From: Methylobacillus glycogenes JCM 2850
Lineage (GTDB): Bacteria; Pseudomonadota; Gammaproteobacteria; Burkholderiales; Methylophilaceae
Assembly (NCBI RefSeq): GCF_000617925.1
Contig: NZ_BAMT01000013.1
Location: 1 to 64,000 of the forward strand
Length of the DNA: 64,000 nucleotides
Reading direction: 5' to 3'
Of this stretch, positions 19,974 through 29,580 are shown piece after piece (the stretch's first letter is position 1; the number at the start of each line of letters is the position of its first letter). The notes below the pieces were generated by a model. It was not told the DNA's origin, searched no databases, and was given only the letters and a program-made list of their open reading frames with translations. The position numbers and the translations under genes are program-made.

Positions 19974-20600
19974 ATGGCATACGATTTGGAAGAGCAGGAA
20001 CAGTTAGATGCATTCAAGAGTTGGTGGAAATCCAACGGCAAGTTTGTACTCGGCTTTGCCGCACTGGCTCTGGTAAGTTTTACCGGCTATGAAGGCTGGA
20101 AATATTATCAATATCAACAATCTGCCCAAGCCTCCAAGCAATATCAACTGATGGCGGCTACCGACATCAAGGACAGCAAGACCATCAAGGCGCTGTCCGG
20201 TGAAATCATGGATAAATACGCTTCCACCCCTTACGCTGGCCGTGCGGCGGTGGCAGTGGCCAAGCTCAATTATCAGGAGCAAGACCTTGCCAGTGCCAAA
20301 GCGCAATTGGAATGGGCGAGCAAGAACTCCAAGGAAGATGCGGTAAAGGCCATTGCCTTGCTGCAACTGGCCGCTATTCAATTTGAAGAAAAAGCCTTTG
20401 ACGCTGCGCTGAAGACGCTTTCCAACCAGCCTGATGCCGCATATGCAGGCTTGTTTGCTGACCTTAAGGGTGATGTTCTGGTCGCCCAGGGCAAGGCCGA
20501 TGATGCCAAGGCCGCTTACAAGGAAGCCTTGAGCAAGCTGGATCTAGAAGGCAGCTATTACAAGTACACCGAACACAAGCTGGAAGCACTGGGGACTTAA
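19974..20600 (+). CDS. yfgM: YfgM-family tetratricopeptide ancillary translocon protein
   Basis: 208 aa with the family N-terminus AYDLEEQEQLDAFKSWWK, one inner-membrane helix (FVLGFAALALVSFTGYEGWKYY, residues ~23-44) and a periplasmic TPR-like domain (YQEQDLASAKAQLEWA, AFDAALKTL). YfgM works with PpiD near SecYEG. Its place before bamB and der is the conserved proteobacterial order; only the two ABC ATPases separate it from hisS. Confidence 0.92.
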   Translation: MAYDLEEQEQLDAFKSWWKSNGKFVLGFAALALVSFTGYEGWKYYQYQQSAQASKQYQLMAATDIKDSKTIKALSGEIMDKYASTPYAGRAAVAVAKLNYQEQDLASAKAQLEWASKNSKEDAVKAIALLQLAAIQFEEKAFDAALKTLSNQPDAAYAGLFADLKGDVLVAQGKADDAKAAYKEALSKLDLEGSYYKYTEHKLEALGT

Positions 20601-20601
20601 G

Positions 20602-21779
20602 TTGCGAGCTCATTTGCGTTTAATATCTCTGCTGGTTGCCGCCTCTTTTACCGTGGGCGGTTGCACCACCCTGACTGATCTCAAGACCGATATCTCCGAG
20701 CGCGTCTTTGGCCGCGATGCGGTGGATCCCCCAGCTGAACTGGTCGAGTTCAAGCCTTCCTTGCAACCAAAAATAGTTTGGTCTACCCACCTGGGTGAGT
20801 CTGGCGACGCCGACTTTGTCCCGGCACTGGGCGCAGGCCAGGTTTACGCTGCCAGTGGCAATGGTGAATTGGTAAGGTTGATGCGCTTACCGGCAAGCAA
20901 GTGTGGAAAATCAATGTGGGTGAGCGTCTGACTGGCGGAGTAGGGCTGGGTGCAGAGCAAGTACTGGTTGGTACGCCCAAGGGTTATGTGCTGGCTTATG
21001 ACCTCAATGGCAAGCTGCTTTGGAAATCCAAAGTCAGCAGCGAAGTCCTGAGTTCACCACAAGTAGATAACGGTGTGGTGGTAGTGCGTTGCGGAGATAG
21101 CCGTATCTTTGGCCTCAACATCAAGGATGGCGCACGCAAATGGGTTTATGAGCGTGCCACACCAACACTTAGCCTGCGCAGCAGCGCTGGCGTCACCATT
21201 GCTGATGGCGTGGTTTACGCTGGTTTCGCCGGGGGTAAATTGGTGGCAGTACGCGCTGACGATGGCAAGACCCTGTGGGAAGCCTCGGTAGCGCAACCTA
21301 AGGGCGCTACTGAAATTGAACGTATCGCCGATATTACCAGCCTGCCAGTGGTCGATGGCCCGCTAGTCTATGCCGCTGCTTTCCAGGGCCGGGTTGCCGC
21401 AGTTGAACGTAGTACAGGCCGTGTAACCTGGAACCGTGATATCTCCAGCTATACCGGACTGGGTGCGGAAGAAGCCCGTGTGTATGTCTCGCATGTGACT
21501 GGTGCGGTCTTTGCGCTGGATTATTCCAGCGGCCGTACTTTCTGGCGCCAGGCTGACCTTAAAAACCGCCGTCTGAGTGCACCCTTGCCCATGGGCGGCG
21601 TAGTGGCCGTTGGAGATGTAGAAGGCTATGTGCATTTCCTTGAGCGAGATGAAGGCGCATTTGCTGCCCGCATCCGCACTGAAGATAGCCCCATCATGGC
21701 ACAACCTGTTGCGCTGGGCACCAATGGTTTCCTGGTGCAAACCCGTAAAGGCGGCTTATATGCCGTATCCGTAAAGTAA
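20602..21779 (+). CDS. bamB: Outer membrane protein assembly factor BamB (frame broken near 20880)
   Basis: Lipoprotein of the BAM complex that helps fold outer-membrane barrels. It starts at TTG 20602; the signal peptide ends in TVGGC (lipobox). The rest is an eight-blade PQQ-type propeller with repeats such as [37 protein letters not shown] and [18 protein letters not shown]. After GELVRL the frame shifts; one missing G at about 20880 (TTG-GAT) joins it to [17 protein letters not shown]. bamD lies nearby at 23400, in a separate unit. Confidence 0.92.
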
Positions 21780-21781
21780 AC

Positions 21782-23284
21782 ATGTTACCTACCATCGTAC
21801 TGGTGGGCAGGCCGAATGTCGGCAAGTCCACCTTATTCAACCGTCTGACCAAGTCGCGTGATGCCTTGGTGGCGGATTTGCCTGGCCTGACGCGTGACCG
21901 CCATTATGGTCGCGGTGTCATAGGCAGCAAACCTTATCTGGTAGTCGATACTGGCGGTTTCGAGCCCCTGGTTGATACTGGCATTCTCAAGGAAATGGCC
22001 AAGCAGACTTTGCTGGCTGTGGATGAAGCCGATATCGTGATCTTCCTGGTGGATGGGCGCAATGGCCTGGCACCGCAAGACAAGGTGATTGCCGAGCGCC
22101 TACGCAAGCGTCAACGTCCTATCCTCTTGGCTGTGAACAAGACCGAGGGCATGCAGCGCGCGATCGTCAGCGCTGAGTTCCATGAACTAGGCCTGGGTGA
22201 TCCTTTGTCTATTTCCTCCGCGCATGGCGAGGGTGTGAAAGACCTGATTGAACTGGCGCTGGAATCCTTCCCGGATGAAGAGGAAGAAGATCGCACTGCC
22301 GTGCGCAAAGTACCTAAAGTAGCCATCGTAGGCAGGCCCAATGTGGGCAAGTCCACGCTGGTGAATGCCTTGCTGGGCGAAGAGCGTGTCATTGCCTTTG
22401 ACCAGCCCGGCACAACACGCGACTCCATCTATCTGGATCTGGAGCGCAACGGTAAAAATTACACCATTATCGATACCGCTGGCGTGCGCAAGCGCGGCAA
22501 GGTATTCGAGGCGGTAGAGAAATTCTCGGTCATCAAGACCATGCAGGCGATTGAAGAAGCCAATGTGGCGATTCTTGTGGTTGATGCGCAGGAAGGCATT
22601 ACCGAACAGGACGCCCATGTCTCGGCTTACATTCTGGATAGTGGTCGTGCCCTAGTAGTAGCGATCAACAAATGGGATGGGTTGGAAGAAGACAAGCGCG
22701 ATTGGATCAAGCGCGAGATAGACCGCAAGCTGCAATTCCTCGATTTTGCCAAATTCCACTATATCTCGGCCTTGCGTAAGAAGGGTTTGACTGAGTTGTT
22801 CAGCTCGGTGGATGACGCCTACAAGGCGGCCATGGCCAAGCTTTCCACACCACAGCTTACCCGTGTGCTGGCCGATGCCGTACTGCAGCATCAACCGCCT
22901 ATTAGCAAGGGCATACGTCCCAAGCTGCGCTATGCGCACCAGGGCGGGATCAACCCGCCTATCGTCGTGATTCACGGTAACCATATTGCTGGGATCAAGG
23001 ATAGCTACAAGCGCTTCCTCGAAGGGACTTTCCGCAAGGTGTTCCAGTTGGTGGGTACACCTTTGCGTGTGCAATTCAATCAAGGCGATAACCCGTTTGC
23101 CGAGCCAGAAGAGCGTAAGCAGGGTGAGGGCATAGTCAGCATGCGTAGACGTAAGACCGCAGAACGTGCGGCCCTGAACGCGCGCAAGAATGAAGAAGAA
23201 GGCCGCAAGAGCGGCAAAAAGAGCCCTGGCGTCGTGGCCAGTGCGCGCAACCTAAAGAAAAAGCCGGCACTTAAAAAGAAGTAA
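21782..23284 (+). CDS. der: Ribosome biogenesis GTPase Der (EngA)
   Basis: 500-aa GTPase with two tandem G domains, needed for 50S subunit maturation. The first has GRPNVGKST at residues 8-16 and DLPGLTRDR; the second has GRPNVGKST near residue 183, [10 protein letters not shown] and NKWDG. A KH-like C-terminal domain ([13 protein letters not shown]) follows, with a Lys-rich end (KKPALKKK). The frame is intact. It closes the hisS-yfgM-bamB-der unit. Confidence 0.97.
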   Translation: MLPTIVLVGRPNVGKSTLFNRLTKSRDALVADLPGLTRDRHYGRGVIGSKPYLVVDTGGFEPLVDTGILKEMAKQTLLAVDEADIVIFLVDGRNGLAPQDKVIAERLRKRQRPILLAVNKTEGMQRAIVSAEFHELGLGDPLSISSAHGEGVKDLIELALESFPDEEEEDRTAVRKVPKVAIVGRPNVGKSTLVNALLGEERVIAFDQPGTTRDSIYLDLERNGKNYTIIDTAGVRKRGKVFEAVEKFSVIKTMQAIEEANVAILVVDAQEGITEQDAHVSAYILDSGRALVVAINKWDGLEEDKRDWIKREIDRKLQFLDFAKFHYISALRKKGLTELFSSVDDAYKAAMAKLSTPQLTRVLADAVLQHQPPISKGIRPKLRYAHQGGINPPIVVIHGNHIAGIKDSYKRFLEGTFRKVFQLVGTPLRVQFNQGDNPFAEPEERKQGEGIVSMRRRKTAERAALNARKNEEEGRKSGKKSPGVVASARNLKKKPALKKK

Positions 23285-23320
23285 TCTAGCAGTACTTCTC
23301 AAGTATCCGGCTTTACTTTT

Positions 23321-23352
23321 GACTCACTCTGTAAGTCGACTCACTCTGTAAG
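23321..23352. repeat. Two direct copies of GACTCACTCTGTAAG
   Basis: A 15-bp unit occurs at 23321-23335 and 23338-23352, separated by two bases (TC), in the short gap between der and bamD. It could be a small tandem duplication. No known binding-site consensus is recognised. Confidence 0.5.
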
Positions 23353-23365
23353 GCATTTTTTAATC

Positions 23366-23396
23366 AATGACGGCAGGAGTACCGTGCCGTCATTGT
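23366..23396. terminator. Bidirectional terminator between convergent der and bamD
   Basis: AATGACGGCA (23366-23375) pairs perfectly with TGCCGTCATT (23385-23394), loop GGAGTACCG. A/T tracts flank both sides, matching its place between two converging genes. Confidence 0.7.
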
Positions 23397-23399
23397 TAT

Positions 23400-24209
23400 T
23401 TAGCGGTCGTACAAGCTTTCCCAGAATTTCCACCATACACGCTCCTCAGAAGGTGCGTTCTTGCCTAGCAGTGGGCTGTTAGGGTAGTTCTTGGCCAGCA
23501 CGCGTTTGGCATCATCGCGCAGGTCATCCATTTTCATGGCGTCATAGGCGCTGATCAGTATGGCCAGGGCTTCTTCCATATGCGGAGTGTCTGGGTAGAA
23601 CTCCATCACATACTTGCTACGATTGGCCGCAGCAACATAGGCCTGACGTTTCATGTAGTAGCGTGCCACATGCAATTCATGTTCTGCCAGGGAGTTCACC
23701 AGATAGCTCATACGCAAGGTGGCATCCTTGATGTAACGGCTGTTGGGGTAGCGGTTGACCAGTTCCTTCAGTGCCAGGAAGGATTCACGTAAGGATTTGG
23801 GGTCACGGTCACTGATCTGTTGCTTGGTCAGTTTTTCCACAATGCCACGCTCATTGAAGGTGGCCAGGCCCTTCATGTAGTAGGCGTAATCAATGTTGGG
23901 ATGATTGGGGTGCAGTTTGATGAAACGATCAGCCGCCGCCATGGTGGAAGCCGGATCATTCTTTTTGTAGTGCGCGTAAATGACTTCAAGCTGGGACTGG
24001 GTAGCGTAACGACCATGCGGATAGCGTGACTCCAGAATCTGGAAATACTTGATGGCTTTTTCGTAATCCCGGGTGTTCATGTTTTCTTCTGCGGCAGCGT
24101 AGATACGTTGTACCGGCCAACCTTTTGTTTCGTCCAGTTCGGTAGGGGCACCGAAAATGGCGCAGCCCGTAAGCCAGAGTGCTGCAATTAACGCTAAACT
24201 ATGCTTCAT
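23400..24209 (-). CDS. bamD: Outer membrane protein assembly factor BamD (ComL)
   Basis: 269-aa TPR lipoprotein, an essential BAM subunit. The signal peptide MKHSLALIAALWLTGCAIFG ends in a lipobox with Cys16. TPR-like repeats follow (DYEKAIKYFQILESRYPHGRYA, ASTMAAADRFIKLHPNHPN, SRYIKDATLRM), with RDPKSLRESFLALKELVNRYPNSRY typical of BamD. It is divergent from rluD, an arrangement common in proteobacteria. Confidence 0.95.
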   Translation of the reverse strand: MKHSLALIAALWLTGCAIFGAPTELDETKGWPVQRIYAAAEENMNTRDYEKAIKYFQILESRYPHGRYATQSQLEVIYAHYKKNDPASTMAAADRFIKLHPNHPNIDYAYYMKGLATFNERGIVEKLTKQQISDRDPKSLRESFLALKELVNRYPNSRYIKDATLRMSYLVNSLAEHELHVARYYMKRQAYVAAANRSKYVMEFYPDTPHMEEALAILISAYDAMKMDDLRDDAKRVLAKNYPNSPLLGKNAPSEERVWWKFWESLYDR

Positions 24210-24314
24210 TTACAAAGTCCATGATGAATGTTGTGGATGCCGATTAACACACTGCGCTTTATGTCCCAAGCGCTATATGCCCAGTACAGCGGGCAATATT
24301 TTCGATTATAACCG

Positions 24315-25387
24315 ATGAGCAACACCACTACCCCTATTACCCTCACAATTACTCAAGACCTGGGCGGCATGCGCTAGATCAAGCCCTGCAGCGCCTAATG
24401 CCGGAACACTCGCGCTCACGCATTCAGGGCTGGATTAAGGATGGTCTGGTGACCATTGCCGATGAGGCTACCACCTCCAAGTTCAAGGTCTGGGGCGGCG
24501 AAAAGGTACAAATCGTGCCGCAGGCTGCACCTGACTCCCATGCTTTTGAGCCTGAAGATATTCCACTGGATGTGGTGTATGAAGATGACCATATTCTGGT
24601 CATCAACAAACCTGCAGGCCTGGTGGTACATCCTGCCGCGGGCAACTGGAGCGGCACCTTGCTTAATGCCTTGCTGCACCACGCGCCGCAGCTCAAAGAT
24701 GTACCCAGGGCAGGCATAGTGCACAGGCTGGATAAAGACACTAGCGGCCTGTTGGTGGTGGCCAAAACCCTGGCCGCCCAGACCAATCTGGTACGTCAGC
24801 TACAGGCACGTACGGTCAAGCGCGAATATCGCACCATCGTCTGGGGCCAAGTCTGGCGTAATGGCAAGGTAGACCAGCCTATAGGCCGTCATCCTCACGC
24901 CCGTACCAAGATGGCGGTCAATCGCATGGGCAAGCCTGCGGTAACGCATTATGAAGTGCTGGACAGATTTGGCGTGCATACCTATATGCGCTGTCTGCTG
25001 GAAACTGGTCGCACTCACCAGATACGCGTGCATATGCAACATCTTAAGGCACCCATTGTGGGTGACCCGGTGTATGGCATACGCGGCATTCTGCCGCTGC
25101 GCCATATGTCAGAACACCTCAAGGAAGTGCTGCTCAACTTCAAGCGCCAAGCGCTACATGCTATCCGTCTGGGGCTTAAGCATCCCGCTACAGGTGTAGC
25201 CATGGAGTGGCAAGTGGAGCTGGCTGCCGATATGAAAGTGCTGCTGGAAGCCATGCGTGTTGAGACCATGCCAGCGGAAGAGTCAGAGAACTTCATGATT
25301 TACAACGAAGATCATGCCTACGAATATGACGAGGACGATGATTATGATGAAGATGACGACTGGCTTGATGAAGAAGATGAGGAATAA
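24315..25387 (+). CDS. rluD: 23S rRNA pseudouridine synthase RluD (frame broken near 24374), acidic tail
   Basis: Makes pseudouridines 1911/1915/1917 in helix 69. ATG 24315 opens MSNTTTPITLTITQDLGGMR, then a TAG appears; one missing C (CGC-CTA) near 24374 continues into LDQALQRLMPEHSRSR, the S4 RNA-binding domain. The catalytic domain has GIVHRLDKDTSGLLVVAKT with the catalytic Asp, and LETGRTHQIRVHMQH. The C-terminus carries a ~30-residue run dominated by Asp and Glu (DEDDDYDEDDDWLDEEDEE), which is unusual for RluD. pgeF follows 6 bases later, as is usual. Confidence 0.92.
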
Positions 25388-25393
25388 CACGCT

Positions 25394-26145
25394 ATGAGCA
25401 TAGAGCCTGGCCTTTTGCAGTACGACATGATGATCATGCCGGACTGGCCTGCGCCAGCCAACGTGCGTGCCTTGCAGACCACACGCCATGGTGGGCAAAG
25501 CCAGCCGCCTTATGCCAGCCTTAACTTGGGCATGCATGTGGGTGATGCTGCCATGGAGGTTGCCGCCAATCGGCAACAACTCAACCGCTGGGTACCGACA
25601 GAACCAGTATGGCTCAATCAGGTGCATGGCATCGCCGTGGTGGATGCGGCACAGGCCAGCTGTGTGCCAGATGCCGATGCGGCGTTTGCGCGACATAGAA
25701 ACACCGTGTGCGCGGTAATGACCGCAGACTGTCTGCCAGTATTGCTTTGTGATGAAGCGGGTACGGTTGTGGCTGCTGCGCATGCGGGCTGGCGTAGCTG
25801 CTGGATGGTGTGATAGAAGCAACGGTGCAGGCCATGTCGGCTCAAGGTAAGCTCCTGGCTTGGCTTGGCCCAGCCATCGGCCCACAAGCTTTTGAAGTGG
25901 GGGCAGAGGTGAGGGCGGCATTTATTGCCAGGGATGCCCGTGCAGAACAAGCGTTTATCCCAGCTAAGTTAGCTGATAAATGGCTGGGAGATATCTATGC
26001 CATCGCGCGTCAGCGTCTTGATAGCGTAGGGGTGAGCCAGGTCTATGGCGGCGAGTTTTGTACCTATAGTGATAGCGAGCGTTTCTTTTCTTTCCGCCGT
26101 GACCAGGTCACAGGGCGCATGGCCAGCCTGATCTGGCTGGAATAA
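25394..26145 (+). CDS. pgeF: PgeF/YfiH laccase-domain protein, peptidoglycan editing factor (frame broken near 25798)
   Basis: DUF152/multicopper polyphenol oxidase-like family, ~250 aa. In E. coli YfiH removes wrongly incorporated L-Ser from muropeptide precursors; family members also show purine nucleoside activity. Motifs: LNLGMHVGDA, PVWLNQVHGI, VMTADCLPVLL with the metal-site Cys, and HAGWRS. One C is lost in AGC-CTG near 25798; the second part (LLDGVIEATV...AIGPQAFEVG...CTYSDSERFFSFRRD) then completes the fold. It sits after rluD as in most proteobacteria. Confidence 0.92.
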
Positions 26146-26241
26146 AGCTTACTTTTTTCCTCTAAACAAGTCTGCAAACAGCTCGAAACTGATTCAACGA
26201 CCGCTGTAACACATAGCCTGAGTAGGCCATCAAATTAGTGA

Positions 26242-26275
26242 CATGATTTACTGTACGAATGTACAATAAATCATG
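26242..26275. promoter_or_regulatory. 34-bp dyad with SOS (LexA)-like core overlapping the radical-SAM start codon
   Basis: Arms from CATGATTTA (26242) to TAAATCATG (26275) pair in 14 of 17 positions. The core CTGTACGAATGTACAA at 26251-26266 fits the LexA pattern CTGT-N8-ACAG with one mismatch. The right arm contains the ATG (26273) of the DNA-repair radical-SAM gene, so a bound repressor would cover the start region. SOS control is inferred from the match and the gene's predicted role. Confidence 0.55.
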
Positions 26276-27512
26276 CTCCTCAAAACCAAACTCGAAATCC
26301 TTGCCGACGCTGCCAAATATGATGCCTCCTGCGCATCCAGCGGCACCGAGCGGCGTAACTCCAGCGATGGCGCAGGCATAGGCTCTACCGAAGGCATGGG
26401 TATCTGCCATAGCTATGCGCCAGATGGCCGCTGCATCTCTCTGCTCAAGATCCTGCTCACCAATTTCTGCCTCTATGAGTGCGTCTATTGCGTTAACCGA
26501 GCCAGCAGCAACGTCAAGCGTGCACGCTTTAGCGTCGATGAGGTAGTAAAGCTGACCTTGAGCTTTTATCAGCGCAACTATATCGAAGGTCTGTTTCTCA
26601 GTTCAGGCATTATCCAAAACCCGGATTACACCATGGAGCAAGTGGTGGAGGTTGCCCGTGTATTACGGGAGGAGCATGATTTTCGTGGCTATATCCATCT
26701 CAAAACCATTCCTGATGCCAGCGATGAACTACTCGCCAAGGCAGGCTTATATGCCGATAGCTGAGCATCAATGTAGAGCTACCTACCAGCCAGCCTGAAA
26801 CAGCTAGCCCCGGAGAAAGATGGTCAGCGCATTGCCATTTCCATGGACAGGCTGCGCAGCCGCATTGAAGCGGCCAAAGACCGTAGTCATGGCGGCAAGC
26901 GGCCTGCGAGGTTTTCACCTGGTGGTCAGAGCACGCAGATGATCATAGGTGCGGATAATAGCGATGACAGAACCATACTGGCGGCCAGCAGTAGCCTGTA
27001 TCAAGGTTACCGCCTGCGCCGGGTTTATTACTCAGCCTTTAGCCCTATCCCCGATAGCAGCCAGGCCTTGCCATTGAAAGCGCCGCCGCTGGTACGCGAG
27101 CATAGGCTTTACCAAGCCGATTGGCTGCTGCGCTTTTATGGCTATCAAGCTGAAGAAATCACTGCCCATAACAGCATGCTCGATTTGGAGCTGGATCCTA
27201 AAACTGCCTGGGCCGTGGCCAACCGCCAGCGTTTTCCGGTGGATATCAACCGTGCCGAGCGTGAAATGCTGTTGCGCGTGCCTGGCATGGGGCCTGCCAG
27301 TGTGCTGAAAATACTGAAAGCCAGACGCTGGCGCCGTATTCGCCTTGATGACCTGGCGCGTATGCGTTTGCCTATCAAGCGCATGTTGCCTTTTATCCTG
27401 GTGGCTGATCATCAGCGGGGCCATGTTGGAAGCTACGGATTTGCGCATGCAATTATTGGCAAGCCCGCAGCAGCAACTGGACTTGTTTGCTCAAGGCGGG
27501 GGGATGTCATGA
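26273..27512 (+). CDS. Putative DNA modification/repair radical SAM protein (frame broken at three places)
   Basis: Member of the radical-SAM family found with UdgX/DUF4130 genes. It starts MLLKTKLEILADAAKYD. The 4Fe-4S site is in CLYECVYC (CX3CX2C), followed by GLFLSSGIIQNPDYTMEQ and GYIHLKTIPDAS. The C-terminal part has a helix-hairpin-helix (DINRAEREMLLRVPGMGPAS), the DNA-binding element of the family. Frame breaks occur near 26760 (lost G, restores DRLSINVELPT), near 26790 (resumes LKQLAPEKDGQRIAISM) and near 27418 (likely one extra G, resumes MLEATDLRMQLL). The end MS-TGA at 27512 overlaps the next ATG by 4 bases. Three breaks in one gene are more than elsewhere, so real decay cannot be excluded. 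Exact chemistry is unknown. Confidence 0.8.
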
Positions 27513-28390
27513 AAATCCTGCAACTTGCCCATGAGACCGATTTCGAGGGTTGGCGCCAGGCCGCGCGTGAGCTGTTACTGGCGGGTGTGCACCCTGACGA
27601 CACCTTATGGCAAGTGGGGCAGCAGGCCAGCCTGTTGGCTGCTTGTGGCCAAGGCAGTTTGTTGGAGCAGCACAGCTTGCCGACGCAGGAAGCAGCAGCG
27701 ATCACCCCAACGCCAGCACAGGAAATTCGCGTACCAGCGCAATTTATCAGCCTGTGCCGCAGCGTCATTATGCATCACGATGCGCAACGCTTTGGCCGTA
27801 TGTACCGCATGCTCTGGCGCTTGCAGCACGAACCTGGCCTGCTGAGGATAGCCTTTGATCAGGAGGTGATCAAGTTGATGCATATGGAGAGAGCGGTGCG
27901 CCGCGATATGCATAAGATGAAGGCTTTTGTGCGCTTTCGTGAGGTGGAGGATAGCGGCTACTTTGTCGCTTGGTTTGAGCCTGAGCATTATATTGTCGAT
28001 GCCAGTGCCAAGTTTTTCTATGAGCGTTTCAGCCGTATGCGCTGGACCATCATGACGCCATATAAAACCCTGCACTGGGATGGTGAGGCACTGGCCAGTG
28101 CTGCGGGGGGCAGCAAAAGCGGTTTGCCAGCGGCGGATGCGGCCGAGAGTCTATGGTTGAGCTATTACCAGCATATCTTCAACCCGGCGCGGCTCAAGGT
28201 GAAAGCCATGCAGGCGGAAATGCCCAAGCGCTATTGGCGCAACCTGCCTGAAGCAGTAGTGATTAGTGAATTGATAGGGGCGGCCAGCCAGCGCACCGCA
28301 GAGATGGTGGCCAAAGCGCCGGAAGCGCCAAGGCGCAAATTGATACCCTATAAGAGATCAGGTGACGATCTAAAGCCAGGGGGTGATTAG
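27509..28390 (+). CDS. DUF4130 (TIGR03915-type) DNA-metabolism protein without UdgX domain
   Basis: 293 aa from ATG 27509, overlapping the radical-SAM stop (ATGA). Family-typical blocks are HDAQRFGRMYRMLWRLQ, KAFVRFREV, GYFVAWFEPEHYIVDASAKF, FYERFSRMRWTIMTPY and PKRYWRNLPEA. In many bacteria this domain is fused to a UdgX uracil-DNA-binding domain; here the protein ends soon after it (RRKLIPYKRSGDD) with no cluster-binding Cys set. A continuous frame from 26843 joins it to the radical-SAM tail, but this is an artefact of the frame breaks. A role with the radical-SAM protein in DNA repair is inferred from conserved pairing. Confidence 0.82.
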   Translation: MKILQLAHETDFEGWRQAARELLLAGVHPDDTLWQVGQQASLLAACGQGSLLEQHSLPTQEAAAITPTPAQEIRVPAQFISLCRSVIMHHDAQRFGRMYRMLWRLQHEPGLLRIAFDQEVIKLMHMERAVRRDMHKMKAFVRFREVEDSGYFVAWFEPEHYIVDASAKFFYERFSRMRWTIMTPYKTLHWDGEALASAAGGSKSGLPAADAAESLWLSYYQHIFNPARLKVKAMQAEMPKRYWRNLPEAVVISELIGAASQRTAEMVAKAPEAPRRKLIPYKRSGDDLKPGGD

Positions 28391-28749
28391 ATATTCTGAC
28401 CTATGCGCCAGAGCACGCCGCTGGGGTCGCTGAAGACAAAATCGCGCATACGCCATTCCTGATCTACCAGCGGCGATATCTTGCTGCCATAGTTTTCTGT
28501 GATGCCGGATTGCGTGATTTTCTCGTGCCAGGCCGCTACGTCTTCCACCTGCAGATGCATCATGAAGTTCTCGGCGTATTCCTTAACGTAGAAATCCTGC
28601 AGCAGAAAAGCACAATGCTCCACACAGAAGTAGGCTACGCCGCCGCCCTCTGAGCGTTTCTCAAAGCCTATATCCTGATAAAAGCGTTGTGACAGGGCGA
28701 AATCCTTGGCCGGGACAAAGGTTTTGATTTCCACGGTTTTCAGGCTCAT
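28387..28749 (-). CDS. VOC (glyoxalase/bleomycin-resistance-like) family protein
   Basis: 120-aa single-domain protein with the beta-alpha-beta-beta-beta repeats of the vicinal oxygen chelate fold: TVEIKTFVPAKDFALSQRFYQDIGFEKR, then VAYFCVEHCAFLLQDF, and the second half MMHLQVEDVAAWHEKI with WRMRDFVFSDPSGVLWRI. Its substrate is unknown. It converges on the DUF4130 gene, the two stops overlapping by 4 bases, and lies just downstream of hmuV but outside the heme pathway by content. Confidence 0.8.
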   Translation of the reverse strand: MSLKTVEIKTFVPAKDFALSQRFYQDIGFEKRSEGGGVAYFCVEHCAFLLQDFYVKEYAENFMMHLQVEDVAAWHEKITQSGITENYGSKISPLVDQEWRMRDFVFSDPSGVLWRIGQNI

Positions 28750-28784
28750 ACAAGCTCCGCTGGTGAGTGGTTTGAATTCAAGGC

Positions 28785-29572
28785 TTAGTGTTGCCGACGC
28801 GCCGCAATCATGGGCGTGCCGCCATCGGGGTGGCTGAGCAGTATACAGGGCAAATCAAAACAGGCTTCCACCGCTGTAGGGGTCATGATGCTGGCAACAT
28901 CACCCAAAGCCTGCAAGCGGCCATCGCGCATCAGCGCTATCCGGTCTGCATATTGCGCGGCCAGGTTAAGGTCATGCACGATGGCGATGACTGCCACATC
29001 ACCCTTATTGGCCCAGCGCCGTGCGATCTCCAGGATGCGATGCTGCTGGCGTGGGTCCAGCGCTGCGGTGGGTTCATCCAGCAATAACAGGCGCGGGCCT
29101 GCACTGGCTTCCCAGATCTGCGCCAGCACTCTGGCCATTTGTATCCTGGCTTGTTCACCACCAGAAAGCGTGGTGTAGATTTGTTCTGCCAGATGGCCGG
29201 CATCGACCTCTTGCAGGGCAGCCAGGGCAATCTGGATATCCTGCGGTCTGCTGGCGCCCTGATGATGAGGATGACGGCCCAGCAGGATAATTTCTAGCGC
29301 CGAATAGTCGAAACCGACCTCGGCACGCTGCTGCATCAGGCGCGTTGACGCGCCAGTTTGAGCAGCGGCCACTCAGCCAAGGAGTGACCATGCCAGCGTA
29401 CATCACCCGTACTGGGCTTGAGCTCACCGGAGATCAAGCGCATCAGCGAGCTTTTGCCTGCGCCATTGGGCCCGCACACCGCGAGTAATTCGCCAGGCGC
29501 AACATTGAGGCTGACATCCTGCAACAAGGTCTTATGCGATAGATTCAAGCCCGCGTTGATGACTTCTAGCAT
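28785..29572 (-). CDS. hmuV: Hemin ABC transporter ATP-binding protein HmuV (frame broken near 29340)
   Basis: ATPase of the heme importer. Walker A is GPNGAGKSSLMRL, Q-loop region follows, signature LSGGEQARIQMARVLAQ, Walker B RLLLLDEPTAALD and switch IVHDLNLAAQYADR; DLNLAAQ is typical of FecCD-type partners. After LARQRA the frame stops; restoring one base of a GGG/CCC run near 29340 continues into LMQQRAEVGFDYSALEIILLG. It lies 8 bases after hmuU, at the end of the heme cluster. Confidence 0.92.
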
Positions 29573-29580
29573 GGCAACTC

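Noticed and set aside
26843..28390. A single 515-aa radical-SAM-tail/DUF4130 fusion protein
   Set aside because: The join is produced by frame breaks; the proper radical-SAM C-terminus lies in another frame and ends at 27512, overlapping the DUF4130 ATG.
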